The translations under genes were made by a program, and so were the position numbers. From NCBI GenBank assembly GCA_024734495.1, contig JALMQS010000055.1:14301491-14365490 (forward strand): 64,000 nucleotides of DNA, read 5' to 3'. Position 1 is the stretch's first letter. Each line of letters starts with the position of its first letter. The notes beneath the pieces are model-generated. The model was not told the DNA's origin and made no database searches. It saw only the letters and a list, made by a program, of their open reading frames with translations. Of the stretch, positions 52,950-62,936 are shown piece after piece. This DNA is from Forficula auricularia. Taxonomy: Eukaryota > Arthropoda > Insecta > Dermaptera > Forficulidae.

Positions 52950-53690
52950 TTAAATTCAAAAAATGTGACAACTAATTACTTAAAAATCTCTATTTATATT
53001 TGCACTCCAAATTTTGAAAGGAAAGGAAAATGATATTCTAAAATCAAGCAGCAGAAATAGCATTATGGTGTTCTAGATTTATATTCTAAGAACTAATTTC
53101 ATTCTCCAAAGACCCTTTTTTTAAATATTTATAATGAAAATCTTTTGGATATTTTTATTCAGATATAACACGAGAAACATGTTTCAAAAGTAATTTATTA
53201 CATTATTTAATATTTAATTGGAAATAAAATAAATAAATATACGATTTTGATAAAAAAAAAATGCTCTTTTCCTTAATCTTATAGTAAATTTAAAGAAAAA
53301 AAAATCATTTTTATTTTCATCTTTTATATAAATTATCAAAATCGAGGGAATGAACTTTTAGTCGTTTTACTGTTTTTAATCGTTAGTAATCGAGTGTTAA
53401 AAACAAACGTTGGCAACAAATTAAACGTGCCCTCATTCTCGATGTCCTAGATTTTAGCAGTGGAAGGGAGGGAGCAAGCTGGATGATTAATTTTTATTTT
53501 TTTCTTCAAATTTTTTTAGTCATTCATCAAAACAGATTTAATTTTTTAAAATAAATTAATCTCCAAAAATATATCTTAAAAGTGAAAAATTTAAGATAAC
53601 CAAAAATTATTTAAAACAAATATAAAAACTATTAGTCCAGATAAATTACATAAACAGGAAATAACTATAATAAACAATTTAAATAAAGTT
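52950..53690. other. No gene or repeat recognised
   Basis: AT-rich; no coding signal. Confidence 0.35.
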
Positions 53691-54260
53691 TCATATTAAT
53701 TGGGTAATGGTAACATGAGGTTAAAGTTTTGAAAAAATTCAATTGTTTGCAAAAAATAGCAGTTTTTCCTTCTTAAAATGAAAGCCACTGATCGAAGAAA
53801 CTTGATTTCTATCTCATTCTCAAGAAGAAAAAACTGCGATTTTTGCAAAAATGCATTTTTTCAAAATTTCAACCTCATGTTACCAATATCTAATTAAGAT
53901 GAAACTTTATTTAAATTGTAGAAAATTTAATCTAGTTTAAAAATGTATAGACTTGTATTCGTCGAAAAAGTGCTCCTTCATGGTAAAATTGGGAAAAAAC
54001 CGAAAAAAGTACGAGTTTATGGATAATCAAAAGTGATCCCGAGAGCTGTTTTTTGACAATCTCTAGTACCGGTTCTACTCAACCTAAATAGATAAAATTT
54101 TTATCATCTTACGCGTAATTTAAAGACCTTTAATTTATTATATTTATATCTTTTTGATTTGATAGGCCGTTTTAAAGTTATTTAAGGAAAACTGAAAAAA
54201 TCCGAAATTTTCTCATTATTGAGCCGCGTAGAACAATTTCTAAAACACAAATTTGGGGGG
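53690..54260. repeat. Family P fragment
   Basis: 'tttgcaaaaaatagcagttt', 'cactgatcgaagaaac' and 'ttctatctcattctc' form a partial unit. 'aagtgatcccgagagctgtt' and 'ttttaaagttatttaagg' correspond to the P arm, diverged. Confidence 0.55.
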
Positions 54261-55985
54261 AACCTTAGGGTAGTAATATTAGAGTACCAATAAAGGTATT
54301 CCAGCAATAAAATCCTTACCGGGAATTATTTCCTGTTAAAATCGTAATTTCCCTGGACTATGTATAATTTTATTATTTTTTTAAAGATTTATCTGTCTTC
54401 TGATTGTTTGTATTTTTAGTCTACTAGTCTTTATTTTATTATATATACCTATTGTTAGTTCAAAACAATATTCAATAACAATCTTCATTCGAAATAAAAA
54501 TTGTCTATGCAGAACTAACGAGAAAATACACTGTAATTCCATATTCGTAGAAATCTACGCATCCAGGGTAGACAAAGTAAGTTATTAAATAAATTAACTC
54601 CAGGTGGAAATTTAAAATAATCAAAAGTTAATTTTTAATCAATATGATAAAAAAATAAAAGTCATGAAGTTTTATGAGCCTAAGTTAAGCGATATAAATA
54701 AAAAAATGAAATCAAAATCGTATCTGCGTAGTTTTCTACGCAAGGATCGAGACTAGAGAAAACTTAGAATTGAATTTATTGAGATTAATTAGTTTTCTCA
54801 CATTGGGAATTTAAAATGGGAGTTATATTAATATAAATTATTCTATTTCTTAAATGAATCGACCAATATGAGCCGTTTATTTTGAAAGTGACCTAAGTTC
54901 AATTTTGAAAAAAAAAATATTAATGCCAGTTTTACTTAGGCATAGATGTCTACTTTTCATGTTTATAATACCCCAGTCAATGGAGTACAATACCCTCATG
55001 AATTTGTCAAAATATATACGTAAATATAATTATTTGTAAAAATATAAATATCTCGAAATAACAACATTCTTTTAAAAAATATCATTTATTCAATTATTTT
55101 TTATACATACACTATTTATATAATTCGATTATTTATACTTATACATATCATATTCAAAAGTTTTCTTGAAGATGAACAGTAACCATCAGGAAATTAAATC
55201 AGCAAGTGATCTGGAAAAGAAATACATGAAATTATTAGAATATATAATTAAATAAATTAATATTGTATGATAGTAATTCTAATTCTTCATATAAGATATT
55301 CTCTATTTCCAAATTTTATAAAATGTATTATTTTCAATCTTTTTTTTTCAGATGGACAACTCGATTCGACCATATTCCACAAATTTACAAAAAGAAAAAA
55401 GAAAAATTATAATTTTGTAATATTTTATATATTAAAATGTTTTCAAATAAATTATTTTCTATGTATTGAAATTACTTAATTTTAATAAAAAACAAACTTA
55501 AAAGTTATTTGAATATTTATTTTTTTGTTAATTAAAAGTAGACACCTTTTTTTACTAACTATTGATTGAAGATACTTATTATATTATTTTAAGTTATTTT
55601 TCCTAATAAACAAGAATTTAACTAAGAAATGTGCCTGATCATTTGTGCATTATTGGACAAAATGCAATTTTTTTAATCAACCGAATTTTATATTTTTCAA
55701 ATTAGTTTGTTATTTTATTTTATAGTGGGATAAAAATAAATTGTTTTATATAATATTATATATTTATTATTATTAGGGATAAAAATTAATAAAAAAAATT
55801 ATTTTTATTAAAATCAATAGGTAATAGGTATTAAATACTTTGAGATCATATTTCATATGGATATATTATAAAATTGAATTTTTTTTTAAAGAAAGAACCA
55901 ATTTTACTTAGGGAAAATGGTTTAGGTTCAAGGTGAAAACTATTTATTAAAATTAAAAATGGATTAATAGGTGGCTTTCACAAAT
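54261..55985. other. AT-rich; possible small upstream exons, unproven
   Basis: 55168-55254 holds a short frame, MNSNHQEIKSASDLEKKYMK, ending in TAA. 55353 has a good acceptor (tttttttttcag) followed by ATGGACAACTCGATTCG. Either could belong to the gene candidate starting at 57.7 kb, but the reading frames do not join convincingly. Two places carry 'gaaatctacgcatcc'-like text with no known meaning. Confidence 0.25.
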
Positions 55986-56074
55986 AAAATAAGCTGACGT
56001 GTTCTGATGTGGCCATCCACTTGACTTTACCATACAACCTGGCCCCTCACTTATATTTAATATTTAATAAAATT

Positions 56075-56364
56075 GATAGCGTTTTTCTTTAGGAGACGGA
56101 ATGGTATAAATATGAAATTGGATGTTGATGAAGGCAGTCTACAGTGGTTGTAACAAAAATGAGACTATAATGGATTTATTATCTTACATTTATTCCTTAA
56201 ACCGAAGTTTCGGAGATTTATTCTCTCCTTCTTCAGGGTAACGAAAATTCAATGAAAGTAGTTCAAATCAACGTCGGTTTAACGAATAAATGTAAGATAA
56301 TAAAACCATTATAGTCTTATTTTTTTTACAACCACTGTAGACTGCCTTCATCAACATCCAATTT
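56075..56364 (-). mobile_element. Palindromic hammerhead retroposon inserted in element C
   Basis: Flanks taataaaatt (56065-56074) and taatataatt (56365-56374) form a 10-bp duplication with one mismatch. Element C copy 1 shows the empty site. Arms start at about 56115 ('aaattggatgttgatgaagg') and end at 56364 with the complement. The unique tail (56075-56114) is on the left, so the orientation is minus. The left arm has the hammerhead. The right arm keeps only its last part ('caacgtcggtttaacg'). Confidence 0.75.
56195..56245 (-). ncRNA. Hammerhead-ribozyme-like motif
   Basis: Minus strand: CUGAAGA, extra A, stem II GGAGA/UCUCC, GAAA, then ACUUC in place of ACGUC. Stem III is weakened by the G-to-U change. 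The opposite arm has ACGUC but lacks the 5' half. Confidence 0.5.
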
Positions 56365-57219
56365 TAATATAATTATTTATATTCATGTAGGGAAGGGGGG
56401 GCTAGTTTTCTCATGCTTAGACTTCTGGGGTCCCACTGATTATGTTTACAAAATTTGGTTGAGTTTGCTCAAATAGGCTAGATTTTTAATTTTTAACCCC
56501 CCTCCACCCCCCTCGATATGCAGCAAAATCTAATCAGCTCTTAATCTCTATGGACCAAAACTAAGTGTGAAATTTGGTTTCGTTATTCACACTAGTTTTT
56601 GAGCTAGCTCGTCCACAAATATTTGGTAACGCACAGACTAACTAACAGACAGACTAACAGACATTTTGACAAAACAATTATTTTCTCAAAAAATATAATT
56701 TTTTCGATGTTCACTTATTAGAGCTTTTTTAGAAGGAAATGCCATGGTTTTGCTCAATACTTTCAGCCGTTTTTGAAATATTTCGAAAAAAAAGAAGGAA
56801 AAAACCCGCTTTTTTCATGCACGATTACAATACTTGACCATACCCTGTATGGTAAAGTAAAGATATATTGTTTATGAGCAAGAATCAATAGGTATATATT
56901 TCGGGTCAAGTCAAGATAATAAGATATAAACATTATTTCGTCTCTTAGTGCTAACCAGTAGGCACAGGAAAGACGTCTGTGCTAAGACCTTTAGAATCTT
57001 GCGATTGAATTTCTCTCTTTTTCATTGGTAAAAATTTTTTAAAAAGAACAAAAAATGTTGCCTCCTCACAAATTTAGAAAGAAACAATCTAAGTACATAT
57101 GTATTTAAGGAAATATTAATCAAGAATTTTTATGTTCAAGTGCAAATATGCAATTTATTATGTCCTCTAAATAAAAAGTTTTGGAAATTTTTATTTCAAC
57201 ATGAATTTTCAACTAGAAT

Positions 57220-57420
57220 TTTCATTTTTGACCCACCTCAATTTGGGTGGTTATTTTCCAAATTTTTTAAACAAAAATATCAAAAATTACATCCTCTACA
57301 ATTTTGAATCTAATGGAATTTGTCGTAGAGACAAAAGTTTAGGAGTTGTTTGATTGAATATTTCTAGGGGGACAGACATACAGACAAGCCTGGGGGGACG
57401 AAATATAAGTATAAATAAAC
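57220..57420 (+). repeat. Module fragment and dispersed repeat
   Basis: 'ctagaattttcatttttgac' and 'aatttgggtggttat' match the 115-bp module. The downstream part ('acatcctctacaattttg') is inverted relative to 31.60 kb. Confidence 0.5.
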
Positions 57421-57703
57421 AGATACAGGCACAAATGCCATTTAATAGTATGTGATGATATCTCTAGCCCACTCTTGTATCGAATCTTAGCAACGGCATG
57501 TTTACTTGAAGTCTATATAATTAATTCCAACAATAAGTAGGTTGCCACAGTTCTAAGGCTAAAAACGATAGAACAAAAAAAAAACGAGAGAAATAATTTT
57601 TTAAAAAATTAAAAAAACACAACAGAAAATGGGTATGAATTTACATTAAATTAATAAATTATTAATTTCTAATTGATTTTACTAATAATTTTTAATATTT
57701 CAG

Positions 57704-57753
57704 GCAATTGTTTATGTAATAAAAAGAAAAGGAAAGAAAGGAGAGATAAAGAG
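57704..57753 (+). CDS. Candidate small exon (gene candidate, exon a)
   Basis: Acceptor ttaatatttcag and donor GAG|gtaatt bound a 50-nt exon. Read in the frame that ends in phase 0, it gives NCLCNKKKRKERRDKE, a basic stretch after C-x-C. Its 3' phase matches the next exon, 59843-60013. The upstream exon would have to end with one spare base; none was identified. This could be chance: the exon is short and the donor is weak. Confidence 0.3.
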
Positions 57754-59842
57754 GTAATTATATAATAATGTGACATCGACCATTTAATTTTGTTACTATT
57801 AGGATTCCATAACTCAAAAGTCTAAATCGGAATACTTTGATGAGAATTCATTGCCTCTGTACCCCTAAACTTAAAAGTATTATTGAAATTTAATATGTAG
57901 GCAGAGTTTGTTGATCTCTACAGTTCGTTCAATAGTCAAAGTCGAAAAAAAATAGGACATTTTGGCACCTCATCAAGTATAGTTTTATTAAATAGGCCTT
58001 TTTAAAATTTATTTAAGCATGATATTTTGTGAATTTTATATTCGCCCCAGTCGTCAAAAAATTAAAGCTCCGAAGACAGGCTTCTATCATCGCGACAACG
58101 TAAAATCACGGGATGATTTGGGAACCCAAATCCCCTTCTCTCAAATTTTGAAAATTAGAAAATCTATTTGAAACGCGGAGGGATATTTTGGACGCCGAAA
58201 TAGAGAACCCTTTATCAGGATTCGGAACAAATTTTACAGTTATCCGTTTCATGACCATGTTTCCTAAACTAAAGATAATTACACCATGGGGGGAATAATA
58301 GCTATTTGAAGAAAGTAATCAGAATAATTAATATATTTAGTAGTTCGGAAAAATTTACTAGATCATAAAGTATTTTTTTTTTTTTTTTATATTCTCATAA
58401 GTTTAGAGAATTTTCATATTTAAATATTTATAAGACGATCAAAGTTCTATAAATTGAAACCTATAGAACATTTAAAATATAGCACAAAAACAAATGGTAA
58501 ACAGTCCTTAATCCGAATTTTAATTTTATTTTCTTATATTTTTTTAACATTTGTAAAAAACATACGCCTTACTTGGTCATAGGAGAGACAAAAAGGTTAT
58601 AGAATTCATTAGTTTGGTCCAAAGGGCTAGAATTTTCATTTTTTGACTCCATACCTCCATGTCTTTATCAATGGTTACCAATAATTGCCGAAAAACCAAA
58701 AATCCAATGAAGAATGGTTATTCTTCATGTTTTTAATTTATATATATATATAAAAAAACAGAATTAGAGTAAACAAAAACATGGCAACAGAATCAGCCAA
58801 TCACAGATCTAGGTGGATTTTCGTAAAATCCCTTCTTAGTTGACATCTATGGCGTATAAAGTACCAATATACTAAATTTCAAGCCCCTAGGTCTAGTAGT
58901 TTAGGAGATTTCGTGTTGTGTGAGTGAGTGAATGGTATTTCGCTTTTATATATATATATGGATTAAATAAAATGTTTTTTATTATAATTTTCAAATAGGA
59001 TAGTCTATTTGTTCAGATCAAATCATAGGGTATACGCCGTATACCGACGTATACCCTCCACTACACCCCTGTTAATAGCTATTAATAAAAGAGAAGAAAT
59101 TTGATTTACAAAGTAGGTAAAAGTTGGATAAATTCACTGAAGAAGGAATAATAGAAAATAAATTAAAATTTCTTGTCAAGTTTCACTCCAAGACATTTTG
59201 GCTGGTATCTTTTTCAAATGGTTATTGAATTATTCATATTAACTAGATAATATCTTTCCCAAATTACAGTTTAAAGTATTTTTAATCACAAACCTCATTT
59301 TATTAAAAAATTTTAAAACTGAAATTTTTATATATCTTTAATTTTTAAAAATTTAAAAAGTCCTTTTAAGAAAATGTCTGTAGTACCTATATATGTTAGC
59401 AATTGCTCTGCTTGACTATTAAACCAATAATTATAAAATCAGATAGAAATTATAGAGATTTTGGCTAAAAATATAAAAAAGTGACTAAGTTAAATGTTAA
59501 AATTATTTTATAAAAAAATTTGAGGGAACAAAATTTGTTTCAAAAAATTTCTGGTAAATGACATGAAAATGATTATTTATTTTTTCTTGAAATAAATTAG
59601 GTACACTAAGAATGATAATCCCTAAAAAGATGCCTATTTTATTTAAAATATTAATTAGGTATGTAAAATAAAATAATTTTCATTAAAAATATAAGCAGGT
59701 AAATTCTCTAAAATGCATGAAATAATAAAAATTCATGCCTTGTTGAAGTTTTTCTAATATAACTATATTGTACCGTATATATGTTAAATTACATTAATAC
59801 ATATCTAAATGTAAATAAAGTATATGAATTTGATTTTTTCAG
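57754..59842. other. Presumed intron or intergenic, with repeat fragments
   Basis: 58.61-58.66 kb has a module fragment ('gggctagaattttcattttt'). 58.74-58.97 kb is a dispersed element with 'accaatatactaaatttcaa', 'agtagtttaggagatttcgt' and TA-repeat ends. The rest is AT-rich without a coding signal. Confidence 0.4.
58735..58975. repeat. Short dispersed element with (TA)n ends
   Basis: Bounded by 'atatatatataaaaaaacag' and 'gcttttatatatatatatgg'. The interior has 'gtctagtagtttaggagatt' and 'gtgtgagtgagtgaatggta'. This text is a commonly seen arthropod repeat type. Class not assigned. Confidence 0.45.
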
Positions 59843-60013
59843 AATGAAAAATTTGAAAAGGAAAATATAAATTGTGAAAATTTAAATTTAAAAATTTTAA
59901 ATTTTGACGAAGAAGACAGTGATGAAGACTTTTTGAAAAGAATTAAAATATATGAAAATAGATCATCAATAGAAAGCAGTAATGACGAAATAATAAATTT
60001 ATCAGATACTATG
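59843..60013 (+). CDS. Gene candidate, exon b (acidic, phase 0)
   Basis: A 171-nt (57-codon) open exon lies between acceptor gattttttcag and donor ATG|gtaagt, the best splice sites in the window, in phase 0 at both ends. It encodes NEKFEKENIN..., then an acidic cluster FDEEDSDEDFLKRIKIYENR and IESSNDEIINLSDTM. No known domain; the composition suggests a disordered acidic region. Good splice signals, third-position freedom and a neighbouring exon of the same style argue that it is real. The function is unknown. Confidence 0.5.
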
Positions 60014-60382
60014 GTAAGTGGTTCTGGGGGGGGGGGGGGGGGGAATTCTAGCCCTTTGGACAAAATTGAACCAAATTTTATATACATAATCTGTGGGTCC
60101 ACAGAAGGCGAGAAATGCAAAATCTAACAACCCAAAATGGGGAGGAGGGGTCGAAAATGAAAATTCTACCCTTTAAAAGCCTTGACCCGTGTACGATACT
60201 CAACCTCACCCATAAAATTTAAAAAATATATAATTCTAGGTAGATTTCAAAATATATATATATGGGAAACCGACCAAGAATTTAAAATTTTTTTAAATTT
60301 CGGTTACTTTATTATAATATATTATTGATTTATGGCTCATTGAAAATAAATAGGTAATTAATTATTTTTTTCTTTCTTATAG
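60014..60382 (+). repeat. Intron with a 19-G run and an inverted 115-bp module
   Basis: A G run at about 60025-60043 is followed by 'aattctagccctttggacaa', 'ataatctgtgggtccaca' and 'gaaatgcaaaatctaacaac', the reverse complement of the module tandemly repeated at 19.4-19.9 kb. The module therefore also inserts in an apparent host intron. Confidence 0.6.
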
Positions 60383-60460
60383 CAAAGTTCAGAAGACGAA
60401 TACCTCTATTATGAGAGCAATGAATTTCGCATAAGCGAAATAAGCGACGAATTAGAACAA
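60383..60460 (+). CDS. Gene candidate, exon c (acidic, phase 0)
   Basis: 78 nt (26 codons) between acceptor tttctttcttatag and donor CAA|gtatgt, phase 0 at both ends: QSSEDEYLYYESNEF then RISEISDELEQ. Acidic with clustered Tyr. Same style as exon b. A string of short phase-0 exons suggests growth by exon duplication or a secreted/effector-type gene, but nothing proves either. Confidence 0.5.
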
Positions 60461-60524
60461 GTATGTATTTTGAAAATGCGATTTTTTTATTTTTATAAAT
60501 ACTTTTATTTTTTGATATTTTTAG

Positions 60525-60630
60525 ATTAAAGAAGAAAAAAATATTATTCAATATAATATTGAACGACAGAATAATGCACGAACAAACCGACCCATACATT
60601 AAAAATCGAGTGATCGAGTTGTATCATAGA
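60525..60630 (+). CDS. Gene candidate, exon d, one base out of frame
   Basis: 106 nt between acceptor tttgatatttttag and donor AGA|gtatgt. Read in phase 0 it hits a stop (RTNRPIH then TAA). Read one base later it is open to the donor (MHEQTDPYIKNRVIELYHR) and joins exon e in frame. The exon is thus one base longer than a multiple of three, and a run of seven A near 60535 is the likely place. This is either an assembly homopolymer error or a real frameshift. Confidence 0.4.
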
Positions 60631-60715
60631 GTATGTATTTCTTAATATAGTGCCTCATTTTGTACCCCTAATTTATGAATATTATGTTTTAATTTCATTT
60701 TTTTATTTTTTCTAG

Positions 60716-60811
60716 CATGAACAACTGTCAATAGAATTGAAACAATTAGACCAGGAAAATATCACGTACGAAGTCAAAAAATTATTAAAGGAAATTATCG
60801 GAAAGTTTTAA
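60716..60811 (+). CDS. Gene candidate, exon e, start of the broken 3' part
   Basis: After acceptor attttttctag, frame 0 reads HEQLSIELKQLDQENITY and then EVKKLLKEIIGKF to TAA at 60809-60811. A second frame of the same DNA is also open from about 60721 and runs into the tandem array as ...KKVEQIKTTLIQ, EANLAQ. Which frame was originally used is unclear. The presence of both suggests the region has frameshifted. No domain recognised. Confidence 0.35.
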   Translation, partial: HEQLSIELKQLDQENITYEVKKLLKEIIGKF

Positions 60812-60829
60812 AAAAAGTAGAACAAATTA

Positions 60830-62376
60830 AAACAACATTAATACAGAAAACTATAGAAGCAAACTTGGCTCAAAGGCTCGAATTCAGCTGAGAGACACAA
60901 TTCGTGATTTTGAAGCACATATGGAAATTCACTAACAGGCAAAATCTATAGTAAAAGCAGCTCTTAAGAGTAAGGATGAATAATTATAATGAGTTTCCCA
61001 CAAATGACACCCTTTTTTATCCTCCCGTAACCACGTTTGCTCTTATGTCCGTAAGCCAGCTGAATATTTAATCCTACTAACCGATAAACAAACTAAAGAA
61101 TCAAACGTGGCTCAACAGGCTCGAATTTAGCTGGGGGACACGATTCCTGAATTTGAAGCGCAAATGGAAATTCACTAACAGGCACAATCCATATTAAAAG
61201 CAGCTCTTAAGAGTAAAGATGAAGAATTATAATGAGTCCCACAAATGACACCCTTTTTTATCCTCCCGTAACCACGTTTGCTCTTATGTCCGTAAGCCAG
61301 CTGAATATTTAATCCTACTAACCGATAAGCAAAATAAAGAAGCAAACTTGGCTCAACAGGCTCGAATTTAGCTGATAGTCACAATTCGTGAATTAGAAGC
61401 GCAAATGGAAATACACTAACAGGCACAATCTATATTAAAAGCAGCTCTTAAGAGTAAAGATGAAGAATTATATTGAGTTTCCCACAAATGAGACAATTTT
61501 TTTTCCTCCCGTAATCACGTTTGCTATTATGTCTGTAAGCCATCTGAATATTTAATGCTCCTAACCGATAAGCAAACTAAAGAAGCAAACTTGGCTCAAC
61601 AGGCTCGAATTCACCTGAGAGACACAATTCGTGAATTTTAAGAGCAAATGGAAATTCACTAACAGGCACAATCTATATTAAAAGCAGCTCTTAACAGTAA
61701 AGATGAAGAATTATATATGAGTTTCCCACAAATGACACAATTTTTTTCCTCCCGTAACCACGTTTGCTATTATGTCCGTAAGCCATCTGAATATTTAATG
61801 CTCCTAACCGATAAGCAACCTAAAGAAGCAAACTTGGCTCAACAGGCTCGAATTCACCTGAGAGACACAATTCGTGAATTTTAAGAGCAAATGGAAATTC
61901 ACTAACAGGCACAATCTATATTAAAAGCAGCTCTTAACAGTAAAGATGAAGAATTATAATGAGTTTCCCACAAATGACACAATTTTTTTTCCTCCCGTAA
62001 CCACGTTTGCTATTATGTCTGTAAGCCAGCTGAATATTTATTCCTACTAACCGATAAGCAAACTTGGCTCGACAGGCTCGAATTCAGCTGATAGTCACAA
62101 TTCGTGAATTAGAAGCGCAAATAGAAATACACTAACAGGCACAATCTATATTAAAAGCAGCTCTTAAGAGTAAAGATGAAGAATTATAATGAGTATCCCA
62201 CAAATGACACCTTTTTTTCCTCCCGTAACCACGTTTGCTAATATGTCTGTAAGCCATCTGAATATTTAATCCTCCTAACCGATGAGCGAAATAAAAAAGC
62301 AAACTTTGCTCAACAGGCTCGAATTCAGCTTATAGACACAATTCGTGAATTTGAAGCGCAAATGTAAATTCACTAA
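60830..62376 (+). pseudogene. Seven-unit tandem array of broken coding sequence (~242-bp unit)
   Basis: Units start ('gcaaacttggctca' or variants) at 60859, 61101, 61342, 61585, 61828, 62058 and 62299, with periods 242, 241, 243, 243, 230 and 241. Conceptual reading of one unit gives EANLAQQARIQLRDTIREFE, AQMEIH, stop, QAQSILKAALKSKDEEL, then SFPQMT, NHVCYYVRKPSEYL and LLTDKQ. A 243-bp unit is 81 codons, so amplification could have kept the frame. However, the TAA after MEIH is in every unit, so the array spread after the frame was already broken (or the TAA is not read). Unrecognised family; partly coiled-coil in character. Confidence 0.6.
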
Positions 62377-62598
62377 CAGGTACAATCTAATTTAAAAGCA
62401 CCTCTTAAGAGTAAAGATGAAGAATTACAAATGGCCAATGCGGAGTTATCTCGACTCAAATTGGAATTTCAGGAATCAAGAATATACGCCCAGCATATTC
62501 GAGCAGCAATTGAAGAGAAATTACGAATGGCTTGTAATGCGTGCTCTCAGCTGATCGATCATTTGATTCTACGACCAGGAATGGTGGTCGCCGAATAG
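62377..62598 (+). CDS. Intact C-terminal segment downstream of the array, coiled-coil-like
   Basis: 74 codons are open from just after the array's TAA to TAG at 62596-62598. The first part copies the unit end (SKDEEL) and then leaves the repeat: QMANAELSRLKLEFQES, then AQHIRAAIEEKLRMACNA and LIDHLILRPGMVVAE. The heptad-like spacing of Leu/Ile/Ala with Glu/Lys/Arg suggests a coiled coil. It probably is the true C-terminus of the gene whose internal exon was amplified. An AATAAA signal follows 55 bp later. Confidence 0.5.
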   Translation, partial: QVQSNLKAPLKSKDEELQMANAELSRLKLEFQESRIYAQHIRAAIEEKLRMACNACSQLIDHLILRPGMVVAE

Positions 62599-62652
62599 GA
62601 AGATGAAGAGACAACTTTTCTTGATCAATCTTAATTATTGTTAAATCTTTAA

Positions 62653-62658
62653 AATAAA
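62653..62658 (+). promoter_or_regulatory. Probable polyadenylation signal (AATAAA)
   Basis: AATAAA lies 54 bp after the stop at 62598, a normal distance for the end of a 3' UTR. In AT-rich DNA such hexamers are frequent, so support is modest. Confidence 0.4.
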
Positions 62659-62718
62659 AAATACATTAGTCAAAAATTGAAATATTTAAGTTGTATATTA
62701 TTTTTTTTAAACATTTTT

Positions 62719-62930
62719 ACTTTACCAGTATGGTCAAGTATTGTAATCTTGCATGAAAAAAGTGTTTGTTTTTTTGATAACTTTTAAGGAGATAGGTGGT
62801 GGTTCTGGGTGAAATATTTTTAGATAATAATAAAAAATTGGGTAAAATTGCGAAGTAGGTTTCGCATAAAATGAAATAAAACCAAAAGTGAGTTTAGATT
62901 TCGATATATTTCCGGTTATTAGGAGTCAGA
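62719..62930 (-). repeat. Fragments of element C and of the 31.7-kb palindrome
   Basis: 62719-62790 ('tactttaccagtatggtcaa', 'gcatgaaaaaagtg') is the inverted end of element C. 62850-62930 ('gtttcgcataaaatgaaata', 'cgatatatttccggttatta') is a diverged single arm of the 31.7-kb retroposon. Its hammerhead is lost. Confidence 0.5.
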
Positions 62931-62936
62931 GAAAAA

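Larger units (their letters stand above)
55992..56858 (+). mobile_element. Element C, copy 2, with a palindromic retroposon inside
   Basis: Matches 13858-14558 from 'agctgacgtgttctgatgtg' to 'ccctgtatggtaaagt', interrupted at 56075-56364. Contains one module unit near 56.41-56.51 kb. Confidence 0.65.

Noticed and set aside
55168..55479. First exons of the 57.7-62.6 kb gene candidate
   Set aside because: Possible ATG and acceptor are present but frames cannot be joined to the downstream exons.
60830..62598. Endogenous viral protein (repeat/coiled-coil genes occur in some large insect DNA viruses)
   Set aside because: No diagnostic domain could be recognised; upstream spliced exons fit a host gene better. 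A profile search would be needed to settle it.
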